In this document: positions 1-6,130 of the stretch, piece by piece
How the letters are laid out: the number at the start of each line of letters is the position of its first letter
Numbering within the stretch: the stretch's first letter is position 1
Source of the DNA: Bacilli bacterium
GTDB taxonomy: Bacteria > Bacillota_I > Bacilli_A > RF39 > UBA660
Assembly (NCBI GenBank): GCA_017888105.1
Contig: JAGHGS010000164.1
Span: 1-11,731, forward strand
Direction of reading: 5' to 3'
Length of the DNA: 11,731 nt
Translations under genes and position numbers: made by a program
Notes under the pieces: generated by a model
What the model was told of the DNA's origin: nothing
Database searches by the model: none
The model's input: the letters and a program-made list of their open reading frames with translations, nothing else

Positions 1-149
1 AAATGACTAAAGAAGAATTAGAAGAAGTTGGATTAAATTCTTCTCCGATTCATGTGGATTTTATGATGGGAACTGATGATATGAATATTGAGGCAGAAAC
101 ACGCTATGGCAGAAAATTAATATTTAAGCAAGGACGTTTTCATTTATAA
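1..149 (+). CDS. M29-family metallo-aminopeptidase, C-terminal fragment
   Basis: The reading frame enters from the left edge (complete codons from position 3) and ends at TAA 147-149; about 48 C-terminal residues are visible. The stretch NSSPIHVDFMMG matches the C-terminal signature of the M29 (AmpS/AmpT/PepS) aminopeptidases, where the His and Asp of HxDFMxG are dinuclear metal ligands. The fragment closes with the short beta-rich tail (ETRYGRKLIFKQGRF) usual after this motif. Family members are cytoplasmic enzymes that remove N-terminal residues from peptides. The gene is complete at its 3' end and cut only by the window edge. Its stop shares one base with the mutY start (TAATG), so the two are probably cotranscribed and translationally coupled. 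The family call rests on one motif plus its position at the C-terminus. Confidence 0.8.
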   Translation, partial: MTKEELEEVGLNSSPIHVDFMMGTDDMNIEAETRYGRKLIFKQGRFHL

Positions 150-1177
150 TGGATATTTCCTTATTATTACTTTCTTGGTATCAAGATAATAGAAGAATCT
201 TACCATGGCGAAAAGATAAAGATCCTTATCATGTTTGGATTTCGGAGATTATGCTACAGCAAACAAGAATTGAAGCAGTGATTTCTTATTATGAACGGTT
301 TATTGAAAGAATTCCAGATATTTTTACTTTAGCAAATATTTCAGAAGATGAATTATTAAAATTATGGGAAGGGCTAGGGTATTATAGTCGTGCTCGAAAT
401 TTGAAAAAGGCAGCAATGATGATTATGAACGACTTTGGAGGGGTATTTCCTTCTATTTATGAGGAGATTTTGAAGCTTCCTGGGATTGGTGAGTATACAG
501 CATCGGCAATTGCTTCTATTTGTTTTGGAGCAAAAACTCCGACGATTGATGGAAATGTTTTAAGGGTTTATACTCGGATGTTGGAAGATGAAAGAAATGT
601 TGATTTGTCTCGCACTAAAAAACAAATAAGAGAAGAAATTGAGAAAATTATGCCAAAAGATACTGGAAATTTTAATGAAGCTTTTATGGAGCTTGGTGAA
701 GTTGTTTGTCTTCCGAGTGGGAAACCTAAATGTGAAGTTTGTCCTTTAAAAGAAAAGTGCTGTGCATATAAACACCAAAGCTGGAGTAAGTTTCCTGTTA
801 AAACTTTAAAGCAAGATAAAAAGGAATATTTTTATACTGTGTTTTTACTTTGTTATCAAGATAAAGTAGTGATTCGAAAAAGAACGGATGGATTGCTTAA
901 AAATTTATGGGAATTTCCAAGCGTACTTGGAAAAATGAGTTTAAAAGAGATAAAAACATTGTTAAAGACTCAAAATATTGCATTTAAAAGCGTTCATAAA
1001 AGTGTTTCTCATAAACATGTTTTTAGCCATCAAATTTGGTATATGCAAGCATATGTTATTACGCTTACAAAGTATGAACCGTCTTTTTGTTGGGCAAGTG
1101 GGATGGAACTTTGTGAAAAGTATGCGATTCCAGGTGCTTTTCAACCATTTTTAAAAGCTTTTTTGCATAATATTTAA
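149..1177 (+). CDS. mutY: A/G-specific adenine DNA glycosylase MutY
   Basis: MutY removes adenine mispaired with 8-oxoguanine, preventing G:C to T:A transversions. The 342-residue protein has the expected layout: an N-terminal catalytic domain with SEIMLQQT (E33 is the catalytic Glu), the helix-hairpin-helix LPGIG at 110-114, and the catalytic Asp in TPTIDGNVLRV (D134). A [4Fe-4S] loop follows with Cys 187, 195, 198 and 204. Its first spacing is seven residues rather than the classical six, a variant I recall from other Bacillota. The C-terminal third (about 225-342) is the NUDIX-like 8-oxoG recognition domain, with GLLKNLWEFPS and SVSHKHVFSH. All catalytic and cluster residues are present, so it should be active. 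The ATG overlaps the upstream stop by one base and has no strong Shine-Dalgarno site of its own, which suggests translational coupling. ddl starts 11 bases after its stop. Confidence 0.96.
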   Translation: MDISLLLLSWYQDNRRILPWRKDKDPYHVWISEIMLQQTRIEAVISYYERFIERIPDIFTLANISEDELLKLWEGLGYYSRARNLKKAAMMIMNDFGGVFPSIYEEILKLPGIGEYTASAIASICFGAKTPTIDGNVLRVYTRMLEDERNVDLSRTKKQIREEIEKIMPKDTGNFNEAFMELGEVVCLPSGKPKCEVCPLKEKCCAYKHQSWSKFPVKTLKQDKKEYFYTVFLLCYQDKVVIRKRTDGLLKNLWEFPSVLGKMSLKEIKTLLKTQNIAFKSVHKSVSHKHVFSHQIWYMQAYVITLTKYEPSFCWASGMELCEKYAIPGAFQPFLKAFLHNI

Positions 1178-1188
1178 AGGGAGGTTTT

Positions 1189-2226
1189 ATGAAATTAGCT
1201 GTTTTATTTGGAAGTTCTTCTAATGAACATGATGTATCTGTGGTATCTGCTTGTTCTATTATTAAAAATTTAGATAAGAGAAAATATAATATTACACCCA
1301 TTTATTTAGATCATGAAAATCAATTTTATTTGTGGGATATTGATATTTCGAATGTGGATGTTATAAAAATCGGTGTTATGCCAGAACCTTTAAAAAGAGT
1401 AGATGATCCTTTTTCTTTTTTGAAGAGGTTTGATTGTGTTTTTTTGATGATTCATGGAAAAAATGGAGAAGATGGTATTCTAGCAAGTATTTTTGAATTT
1501 TTACATATCCCTTATGTTGGAAATCAACCGGCTTCTAGTATTATTACTATGGATAAAATTTATACAAAAGATTTGTTAGAATTAAATCATATTAAAACAA
1601 CCGAATATCTTTCTTTTATGAAATATCAGGATTATTATATTTTAGATGGAAGTTTTTATAATTTTAAGGAGCTTTTGAATTTGATTTTAAAAAAAATTAC
1701 TTTTCCAATGTTTGTAAAACCAGCGAATAGTGGATCATCCATTGGCGTTTTTAAAGTAAATCAGAGTGATGAATTAGAGCGAGCAATCAAAGAAGCATTA
1801 AAGATTGATGAACGTATTTTAATAGAAAAAGCGATCAAGGGAAGAGAACTTGAATGTGCCATTTTAGAGCGTGGTCGTAAGGTTTTAGCAAGTTGTGTTG
1901 GTGAAGTTCTTCCTTTAGATGATTTTTACAGTTATACTGCTAAATATAAGAGTAATAAAAGCAAAACTATAATTCCAGCGGATATCTCTAATTCCGAAGA
2001 AAAACAAATTCAGAATATTGCTATTCGTGCATTTCAAATATTAAACTTGCATGGATATAGTAGGATTGATTTCTTTTTAACCGATGATCATCAAATTCTT
2101 TTAAATGAAATTAATACAATTCCTGGGTTTACTGAGATTAGTATGTATCCTAAATTATGGGAAGAAACAGGGATTCCTTATTCTGAATTATTAGATATTT
2201 TAATTCATGAGAGTATAAGAAAATAA
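1189..2226 (+). CDS. ddl: D-alanine--D-alanine ligase
   Basis: An ATP-grasp ligase that joins two D-alanines to make the dipeptide end of the peptidoglycan stem precursor, in the cytoplasm. The 345-residue protein starts with FGSSSNEHDVSVVSA (E13 is the conserved substrate-binding Glu) and has HGKNGEDG near residue 90. The ATP-binding loop FVKPANSGSSIG spans 175-186. The omega loop FYSYTAKY at 246-253 carries the Tyr typical of D-Ala:D-Ala rather than D-Ala:D-Lac enzymes. Mg ligands are D294 (RIDFF), E307 and N309 (NEINTIPGFT). The overall wording resembles clostridial and VanG-like Ddl sequences, so a D-Ala:D-Ser ligase cannot be strictly excluded, but no van-type neighbours are present. The start is fixed by a strong AAAGGGAGG site eight bases upstream. 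It is the last gene of the M29 peptidase-mutY-ddl unit; no clear terminator follows. Confidence 0.94.
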   Translation: MKLAVLFGSSSNEHDVSVVSACSIIKNLDKRKYNITPIYLDHENQFYLWDIDISNVDVIKIGVMPEPLKRVDDPFSFLKRFDCVFLMIHGKNGEDGILASIFEFLHIPYVGNQPASSIITMDKIYTKDLLELNHIKTTEYLSFMKYQDYYILDGSFYNFKELLNLILKKITFPMFVKPANSGSSIGVFKVNQSDELERAIKEALKIDERILIEKAIKGRELECAILERGRKVLASCVGEVLPLDDFYSYTAKYKSNKSKTIIPADISNSEEKQIQNIAIRAFQILNLHGYSRIDFFLTDDHQILLNEINTIPGFTEISMYPKLWEETGIPYSELLDILIHESIRK

Positions 2227-2227
2227 G

Positions 2228-2244
2228 TGTCGAATTTTGTCGAA
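2228..2244 (+). promoter_or_regulatory. Tandem TGTCGAA motifs resembling a Spo0A (0A-box) dimer site
   Basis: Two exact copies of TGTCGAA lie at 2228-2234 and 2238-2244, giving a 10-bp repeat period, directly after the ddl stop codon. TGTCGAA is the 0A-box core known from Bacillus subtilis, and tandem boxes one helical turn apart are the known arrangement for Spo0A dimers (for example at abrB). They sit about 10 bp upstream of a candidate -35 element. Whether this organism has Spo0A is not visible here. One further lone TGTCGAA occurs inside mnmA near 3974. Confidence 0.35.
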
Positions 2245-2253
2245 CGCTTTTTC

Positions 2254-2282
2254 TTGAATTTTTTAATCTTTCATATTAAAAT
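2254..2282 (+). promoter_or_regulatory. Candidate sigma-A promoter downstream of the 0A-like boxes
   Basis: TTGAAT (2254-2259) and TAAAAT (2277-2282) are separated by exactly 17 bp. The predicted start point, near 2289, coincides with the left arm of the 12-bp inverted repeat at 2289-2300. No protein gene follows on this strand for about 270 bases, so the transcript would be a non-coding RNA, a long leader for the gene at 2559, or antisense to the microprotein's 3' region. AT-rich DNA produces such matches by chance, hence low confidence. Confidence 0.3.
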
Positions 2283-2288
2283 AAAAGC

Positions 2289-2372
2289 GTAGTTCTGAAA
2301 TGAAACCTACACTCCTATAAAAAATAAAAAAATTATAAAATCTTAGTTATTATTTAAAATTTTCAGAACTAC
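2289..2372. repeat. 12-bp perfect inverted repeat with 60-nt AT-rich loop
   Basis: GTAGTTCTGAAA (2289-2300) is the exact reverse complement of TTTCAGAACTAC (2361-2372). On the minus strand the element starts six bases after the 32-codon gene's stop, and its 3' arm is followed by GCTTTTATTTT. It could therefore serve as a long-loop transcription terminator or a 3'-end stabiliser for that gene. On the plus strand its left arm begins at the predicted start of the 2254-2282 promoter, so it could also be the closing stem of a small RNA of about 85 nt. A short non-autonomous mobile element is a further option, but no target-site duplication was noticed. Confidence 0.55.
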
Positions 2373-2377
2373 CTTTC

Positions 2378-2476
2378 TTAACTATAAATTGCGTATGATA
2401 TTACTGTTGCGGCAACGGATGCAATCATCGCAATTAACATACACCATGCAAAAATTTTCCTTGCTCTTTTACTCAT
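2378..2476 (-). CDS. 32-residue single-pass membrane microprotein
   Basis: A 33-codon gene on the minus strand, in the gap between ddl and the SpoIIM-like gene. The protein begins MSKRARKIFAW (four basic residues) and continues with one hydrophobic segment of about 19 residues (CMLIAMIASVAATVISYAI), ending in YS. This is an N-in, single-pass membrane peptide by the positive-inside rule. Support for translation is a GGAG site seven to eight bases before the ATG and a plausible promoter at 2508-2536. Architecture and length recall the very short DUF4044-type membrane proteins of Bacilli, but I cannot confirm membership. The 12-bp inverted repeat lies directly after its stop. No function can be assigned; roles of such peptides include modulating a membrane complex or acting as a toxin, and nothing here decides between them. 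Confidence 0.65.
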   Translation of the reverse strand: MSKRARKIFAWCMLIAMIASVAATVISYAIYS

Positions 2477-2507
2477 AATATATCTCCATTTCTTTTTTTC
2501 TCTATAT

Positions 2508-2536
2508 AATTTATCATATTTTTTCCTTTTTTTCAA
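2508..2536 (-). promoter_or_regulatory. Candidate promoter for the 32-residue microprotein gene
   Basis: Read on the minus strand: TTGAAA (2536-2531), a 17-bp spacer, then TAAATT (2513-2508) preceded by TGA, an extended -10 arrangement. The predicted start lies near 2500, about 25 bases before the ATG at 2476 and upstream of its GGAG site. The region is so AT-rich that plus-strand TATAAT matches also occur at 2505-2510 and 2537-2542; these could serve the gene at 2559, but neither has a recognisable -35. Confidence 0.4.
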
Positions 2537-2558
2537 TATAATTTAACAGGTGAAGCAT

Positions 2559-3140
2559 ATGAAATTATTTGGGACAAGCTTAAAAATTAATCGGAAGCAA
2601 CTAAGAATATTGCTTTTTTTATTATTTTTAGGGGTATTATTAGGCTTTTTGTTTTATTTAAAAATTGACTCTACTAATCTTATTTCTTCTATTGAAACAT
2701 TGGATACTCATTTACAGGAGAATCATGTAAATTTTATTTTTAGTCATATTTTTACTCTTATTTTTTTAATTGGTTCTTCTTTTGCTGTTATTGGGATTGT
2801 CTTCTTTTTTCTTTATATTATTTGGGAATTTACTTGTATTAGTTATTCAATATTTTTATTTTTTAGAGTATTTCAGGTATCTGGCTTTGTTTATGGAATT
2901 ATTTATAATATTGTAATTAAGTTATTTTTTCTATGTTGTTTATTTATTATTTTAAAAAATGTTTATTTTATTATTAAACACAAGTTTTTTTATAAAGAAG
3001 AAGAAACATCTTTGTCAATTTCTTATAAAAAAGAATATATGAAGATTCTTGCTTCTATTTTGGCGATCTTTTTATATGATTTATTTTTATATTTTTTTGG
3101 AAGTTCTATTTTATTAAAACTTACTTTTCTTATTCTTTAA
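2559..3140 (+). CDS. Polytopic membrane protein, SpoIIM-like
   Basis: A 193-residue, very hydrophobic protein with a short basic N-terminus and about five membrane segments. The first (about 19-36) is followed by an outside loop of about 30 residues; two closely packed segments lie in the middle, one follows VSGFVYGIIYN, and one ends the protein. The order (N-terminal helix, polar loop, then FSHIF...LIGSSFAVIG and a GFVYGIIYN-like turn) resembles SpoIIM-type proteins, which in endospore formers act with SpoIID and SpoIIP in engulfment; homologues also occur in non-sporulating Bacillota. The match is by layout rather than a decisive motif. I prefer ATG 2559, with AGGTGA five bases upstream, over the GTG at 2550, which lies inside that Shine-Dalgarno region. 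It sits 45 bases upstream of mnmA, which appears to have its own promoter. Confidence 0.5.
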   Translation: MKLFGTSLKINRKQLRILLFLLFLGVLLGFLFYLKIDSTNLISSIETLDTHLQENHVNFIFSHIFTLIFLIGSSFAVIGIVFFFLYIIWEFTCISYSIFLFFRVFQVSGFVYGIIYNIVIKLFFLCCLFIILKNVYFIIKHKFFYKEEETSLSISYKKEYMKILASILAIFLYDLFLYFFGSSILLKLTFLIL

Positions 3141-3169
3141 TTTACTAAAAGAGGTGTCCGTGGTATAAT
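3141..3169 (+). promoter_or_regulatory. mnmA promoter with extended -10 and very short leader
   Basis: TTTACT (3141-3146), a 17-bp spacer and TATAAT (3164-3169) preceded by TGG, so the -10 is an extended TGnTATAAT. Transcription should begin near 3176, only about 10 bases before the mnmA ATG at 3186. That leaves room for at most a weak Shine-Dalgarno match (GTGATG), suggesting an almost leaderless mRNA. Confidence 0.6.
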
Positions 3170-3185
3170 ACTTACGTGATGAAAT

Positions 3186-4289
3186 ATGAAAAAAGTGATT
3201 GTTGGAATTAGTGGGGGAGTAGATTCTGCGGTAGCAGCTTATCTTTTAAAGAAAGAAGGCTATCAAGTAGAAGGTCTTTTTATGCGGAATTGGGATGCTA
3301 CTTTAAATAATGATTATTTAGGGAATCCTACATTAGGGGAATCAATTTGCCCACAAGAACAGGATTATAACGATGCAAAAGAAGCTTGTCGTATTCTTGA
3401 TATTCCTTTACACCGTGTTGATTTTATTAAAGAATATTGGGATTATGTATTTACTTATTTTTTAGATGAGCTTAAAAAGGGGAGAACTCCTAATCCAGAT
3501 ATGCTATGTAATAAGTTTATAAAATTTGATTTATTTAAAAAAGAAGCTTTTAAATTAGGAGCAGAACTTATTGCTACAGGGCATTATGCAAAAGTAATCG
3601 ATGGGAAACTTTATAAAGCAAAAGATCAAAATAAAGATCGAACTTATTTTCTTGCTGATATTTCGAGGGATCAATTAGAAAATGTATTATTTCCTTTGGG
3701 AGAATATACGAAGCCGGAAGTAAGAGAAATTGCTCTAAAAATAGGATTAAATGTGGCGAAAAAGAAAGATTCTACGGGAATTTGTTTTATTGGCGAAAGA
3801 CATTATCAAGAGTTTATTAAGAATTATTTAAAACCAAATCCTGGAGATATCATCGATGTTGAAAGTGGAAAAATTATTGGCAGGCATACCGGACTTATGA
3901 ATTATACGATTGGTCAACGTAGAAACGTTGGACTTAGTGGAGATACTGAAAGGCATTATGTATGCGGAAAGAATGTCGAAAAAAATATTTTATATGTAGC
4001 CTTTGGTGATAGTGATTATTTATATAGTGATGCTTGTATATTAGATCGCATCAATCTTTTAGGAGAACTTCCTAAAAATTTAACTGCTAAATTTCGTTAT
4101 CGTGGAGAAGAAATACCAGTTCAGGTTGAGAAAATTACTGATTTCGAGATTTATTTGAAATATCCTACTCTTGCTAAAAGCGTTACTCCAGGTCAGGCAT
4201 GTGTATTTTATGATGGAGAGGAATGTCTCGGATGTGGCTTTATTAAAGATGTTTATAAAAATGGCGAAAAGCTCTGGTATTTATCTTAA
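3186..4289 (+). CDS. mnmA: tRNA-specific 2-thiouridylase MnmA
   Basis: MnmA activates U34 of tRNA-Lys, -Glu and -Gln with ATP and inserts sulfur from a cysteine desulfurase relay to give the s2U34 wobble modification. The 367-residue protein has the PP-loop SGGVDS at 9-14 and MRNWD at 33-37. The first catalytic cysteine, C108, lies in PNPDMLCNKFIKF; GHYAKV spans 132-137; and the second catalytic cysteine, C200, lies in DSTGICFIGER. The central domain with TIGQRRNVGL and a C-terminal beta-barrel ending in PTLAKSVTPGQACVFYDGEECLGCG complete the family layout. Length and both cysteines are as expected for an active enzyme. The start is ATG 3186, the N-terminus that gives the family's KVIVGISGGVDS. 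No terminator is seen before the next promoter, so readthrough into the HTH operon is possible. Confidence 0.97.
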   Translation: MKKVIVGISGGVDSAVAAYLLKKEGYQVEGLFMRNWDATLNNDYLGNPTLGESICPQEQDYNDAKEACRILDIPLHRVDFIKEYWDYVFTYFLDELKKGRTPNPDMLCNKFIKFDLFKKEAFKLGAELIATGHYAKVIDGKLYKAKDQNKDRTYFLADISRDQLENVLFPLGEYTKPEVREIALKIGLNVAKKKDSTGICFIGERHYQEFIKNYLKPNPGDIIDVESGKIIGRHTGLMNYTIGQRRNVGLSGDTERHYVCGKNVEKNILYVAFGDSDYLYSDACILDRINLLGELPKNLTAKFRYRGEEIPVQVEKITDFEIYLKYPTLAKSVTPGQACVFYDGEECLGCGFIKDVYKNGEKLWYLS

Positions 4290-4302
4290 TTTACCCAACT
4301 AT

Positions 4303-4319
4303 CACTTGACAAGTAAGTG
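4303..4319. promoter_or_regulatory. Palindromic candidate operator over the -35 box of the HTH operon
   Basis: ACTTG-A-CAAGT (4304-4314) is a perfect 11-bp odd palindrome containing the TTGACA -35 box. A second, overlapping inverted pair, CACTT (4303-4307) and AAGTG (4315-4319), extends it. AAGT recurs at 4311, 4315 and 4322. A repressor bound here would block sigma access. The first gene of the operon encodes a helix-turn-helix protein, so autoregulation is the simplest idea, though inferred. Confidence 0.45.
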
Positions 4320-4335
4320 TTAAGTAATTTATAAT
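4306..4335 (+). promoter_or_regulatory. Consensus sigma-A promoter of the HTH/eight-Cys operon
   Basis: Perfect TTGACA (4306-4311) and perfect TATAAT (4330-4335) with an 18-bp spacer. The start is predicted near 4342, leaving a leader of about 20 bases that includes the AAAGGAG ribosome site at 4351-4357, seven bases before ATG 4365. It is the best-matching promoter in the window, so the operon should be well expressed unless repressed. Confidence 0.8.
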
Positions 4336-4364
4336 TAGAGTGTAAAGTAAAAAGGAGAATCATT

Positions 4365-5141
4365 ATGAATAGTTTAAATGAATTATTACAAGAATTAGGT
4401 ATTTCTAAAGTTCGACTTGCTAAATATTTAAATGTTTCAAGACAAATGGTTTATAATTATTTAGAGTTAGAAGATTTGAATAAATGGCCAAAAGAGAAGA
4501 AGATTTTGTTGTTAAAACTTCTTGATATTGAGGATGGTACGGATGATGCGATTCAACGTATTAAAATTACAACGGATTATTTAATGGCTGTTGAAAATCG
4601 ACTTAATCAAGGAGTTAAAAATACAAATGATATGGATAATTATTTTGATATGAAAGGACTTGATAAGGAAAGCCAAACTTTACTTGCCGATATTAATTAT
4701 TTGCTAAAAGAAAAGCTTTTAGATGAGAATAAGAAAGATGAAAATTTTCATGTGGTAAGTTATTTATATCATATGCTTCAATCAATTGATAATGTTCCAG
4801 AAATTAAATATATCCTTGGATATATGTCTAAAACAACTGGTTTTATTCGTCCAGATGAGTATGCTTTTAATGAAGATAAACAATTTATATTTGAAGGTAT
4901 TTTGTATTCTGCTTTAACTTTATACAATAATGGTGGAGCTAGTAGAAGCAAATTAAAGGAAAGTCATAAACGTTTTGTTCAAGAAATTGAGCAAAAAAAT
5001 GAAGAAAAATTAAGTAGAACACAACAATTAAATACAATTAAGATTCAAGCTTTAAGAGAACTTGGATATGATCAAATGACTGAGGCAAATGCGGCAGAAG
5101 TACTAGAAAAAATTGCCGAAATAGAAACGAGAAAAGTGTAA
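4365..5141 (+). CDS. Helix-turn-helix protein with long alpha-helical C-terminal region, function unknown
   Basis: The 258-residue protein begins with an XRE-like DNA-binding fold: SKVRLAKYLNV (about 14-24) is the first HTH helix and SRQMVYNYLE (25-34) the recognition helix, followed by a helix-closing LLLKLLDIEDG. Residues 65-258 contain no enzymatic motif I recognise. They read as mostly alpha-helical and charged, with a possible coiled coil near 195-225 (KESHKRFVQEIEQKNEEKL) and a final AAEVLEKIAEIETRK helix. No membrane segment or signal peptide is present, so it is cytoplasmic. A strong AAAGGAG site supports the start. Its stop overlaps the start of the next gene by one base (TAATG), so the two products are made together. 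A transcription factor sensing something through its helical domain, or through its membrane partner, is the natural inference, but no homologue can be named. Confidence 0.85.
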   Translation: MNSLNELLQELGISKVRLAKYLNVSRQMVYNYLELEDLNKWPKEKKILLLKLLDIEDGTDDAIQRIKITTDYLMAVENRLNQGVKNTNDMDNYFDMKGLDKESQTLLADINYLLKEKLLDENKKDENFHVVSYLYHMLQSIDNVPEIKYILGYMSKTTGFIRPDEYAFNEDKQFIFEGILYSALTLYNNGGASRSKLKESHKRFVQEIEQKNEEKLSRTQQLNTIKIQALRELGYDQMTEANAAEVLEKIAEIETRKV

Positions 5142-5944
5142 TGAAGAAGAAGGTTGTACTTTTTATTGGCATAGCTATTGTAATAGTAGTTGTTTTATTG
5201 GTTATCTTTTTGGGCGATAAACATTTGGATTTGAAAAGTGATGAAATAACTACTTTGTATCGCTATTTAGGAGAAGTCGATGTAAATCGTTGTGGTGGAT
5301 TAAATCAGTATACTGGTGAGGAAGTTACTTATGATACGATTTCAAATGCTAATAAGATGTGTTTGGCCTATTATGAAATTAATAAAGATCAAATTACTAA
5401 TGAAACCAGTGATGTAACTACAACGAATGATAATGATATCGATATTTGTGAGATAGGCGAGGGGACTCGGTTCGTTGCCGTTGAAGGGGAAGAGTATTGT
5501 AATTATGATGCTTTTGCTAAATCGGATTTAGAGGAAGCTTATCGAAAGATTTATGGTCATGATTTGCCAGATGATTCAGAGTTTTATATTAATAGTACGG
5601 ATGCATGTTATTTAGATGGTGAGAGTTATTATTGTGGAGAAGCAGAGACTTTTGTTCAATCTTTAACTCCAGAAGCTACCGTCTATCGATTAATGGATAA
5701 AGCAGTGGAAAAAATGAATGGTGATATCGTTATTAGTGATTATTATTTAAAAGTTTCTGGTAACAAATGTTACTCATCAAACAGTTTTGATAACGAAGTT
5801 ACGACTTGTACTCAAGAATTAGAAGATCATGAAGACTTGGAAATTGATGCTCAGTTCGTTCAAAAATATGGCGTTCTTTATGAACATACTTTTAAGATGG
5901 ATGATCAAGGAAATTATTATTGGTATTCTAGTAATTTAAAATAA
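5141..5944 (+). CDS. Membrane-anchored extracytoplasmic protein with eight cysteines, function unknown
   Basis: The 267-residue protein starts MKKK, then one strong hydrophobic segment (about 5-24), and then a long acidic region that should lie outside the membrane. No lipobox or clear signal-peptidase site follows, so an uncleaved N-terminal anchor is likely. The outer part carries cysteines at 51, 74, 103, 120, 156, 165, 210 and 223: an even number, falling in neighbouring pairs that could form four local disulfides. A CYLDGESYYCG motif at 156-166 is the tightest pair. No catalytic motif is recognised. The gene overlaps the HTH gene by one base and is followed at once by a terminator, so the two form a closed operon. 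A sensor or surface-binding protein working with the HTH partner is possible but unproven. Confidence 0.85.
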   Translation: MKKKVVLFIGIAIVIVVVLLVIFLGDKHLDLKSDEITTLYRYLGEVDVNRCGGLNQYTGEEVTYDTISNANKMCLAYYEINKDQITNETSDVTTTNDNDIDICEIGEGTRFVAVEGEEYCNYDAFAKSDLEEAYRKIYGHDLPDDSEFYINSTDACYLDGESYYCGEAETFVQSLTPEATVYRLMDKAVEKMNGDIVISDYYLKVSGNKCYSSNSFDNEVTTCTQELEDHEDLEIDAQFVQKYGVLYEHTFKMDDQGNYYWYSSNLK

Positions 5945-5967
5945 GAACTTATTATGAGTTCTTTTTT
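5943..5967 (+). terminator. Intrinsic terminator of the HTH/eight-Cys operon
   Basis: AAGAACT (5943-5949) pairs with AGTTCTT (5957-5963), with two further inner pairs possible (one a wobble), followed by six T residues at 5962-5967. The stem begins inside the stop codon of the preceding gene, so nothing else belongs to this operon. Confidence 0.88.
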
Positions 5968-5982
5968 GATGTATATATATAT

Positions 5983-6058
5983 TATAACCTTATTTAATTA
6001 TATAAATAATGATATACGCGCGTGTTTTATAACCTTTTTTAATTTATAAAATAAGGTT
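5983..6058. repeat. Degenerate 25-bp direct repeat with embedded inverted repeat
   Basis: TATAACCTT starts both copies (5983 and 6028); the copies then share TTTAATT and AAAT, for 20 of 25 matches. The second copy merges into an inverted repeat, AACCTT (6031-6036) against AAGGTT (6053-6058), extendable by three more pairs after one mismatch. ACGCGCGT lies between the copies. Purpose unknown. Confidence 0.5.
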
Positions 6059-6130
6059 AATAATTATTTTCATTTTTAATATTAAAATGTTTTTATAAAA
6101 ATTTAAATTTGATTCTGATATTATTAGAAT

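Noticed and set aside
962..1301. Two minus-strand open frames across the end of mutY and the start of ddl.
   Set aside because: They lie antisense to well-supported genes, have no ribosome sites and read as composition artefacts.
2245..2289. CGCTTTT/AAAAGCG pair as the ddl terminator.
   Set aside because: The loop is about 31 bases, the stem is weak, and no T-run follows the right arm.
2550..2558. GTG at 2550 as the start of the SpoIIM-like gene.
   Set aside because: This GTG is part of the AGGTGA ribosome site for the ATG at 2559, which is the better start.
3176..3188. GTG ATG at 3176 as an alternative mnmA start.
   Set aside because: It is out of frame with mnmA; ATG 3186 gives the exact family N-terminus.
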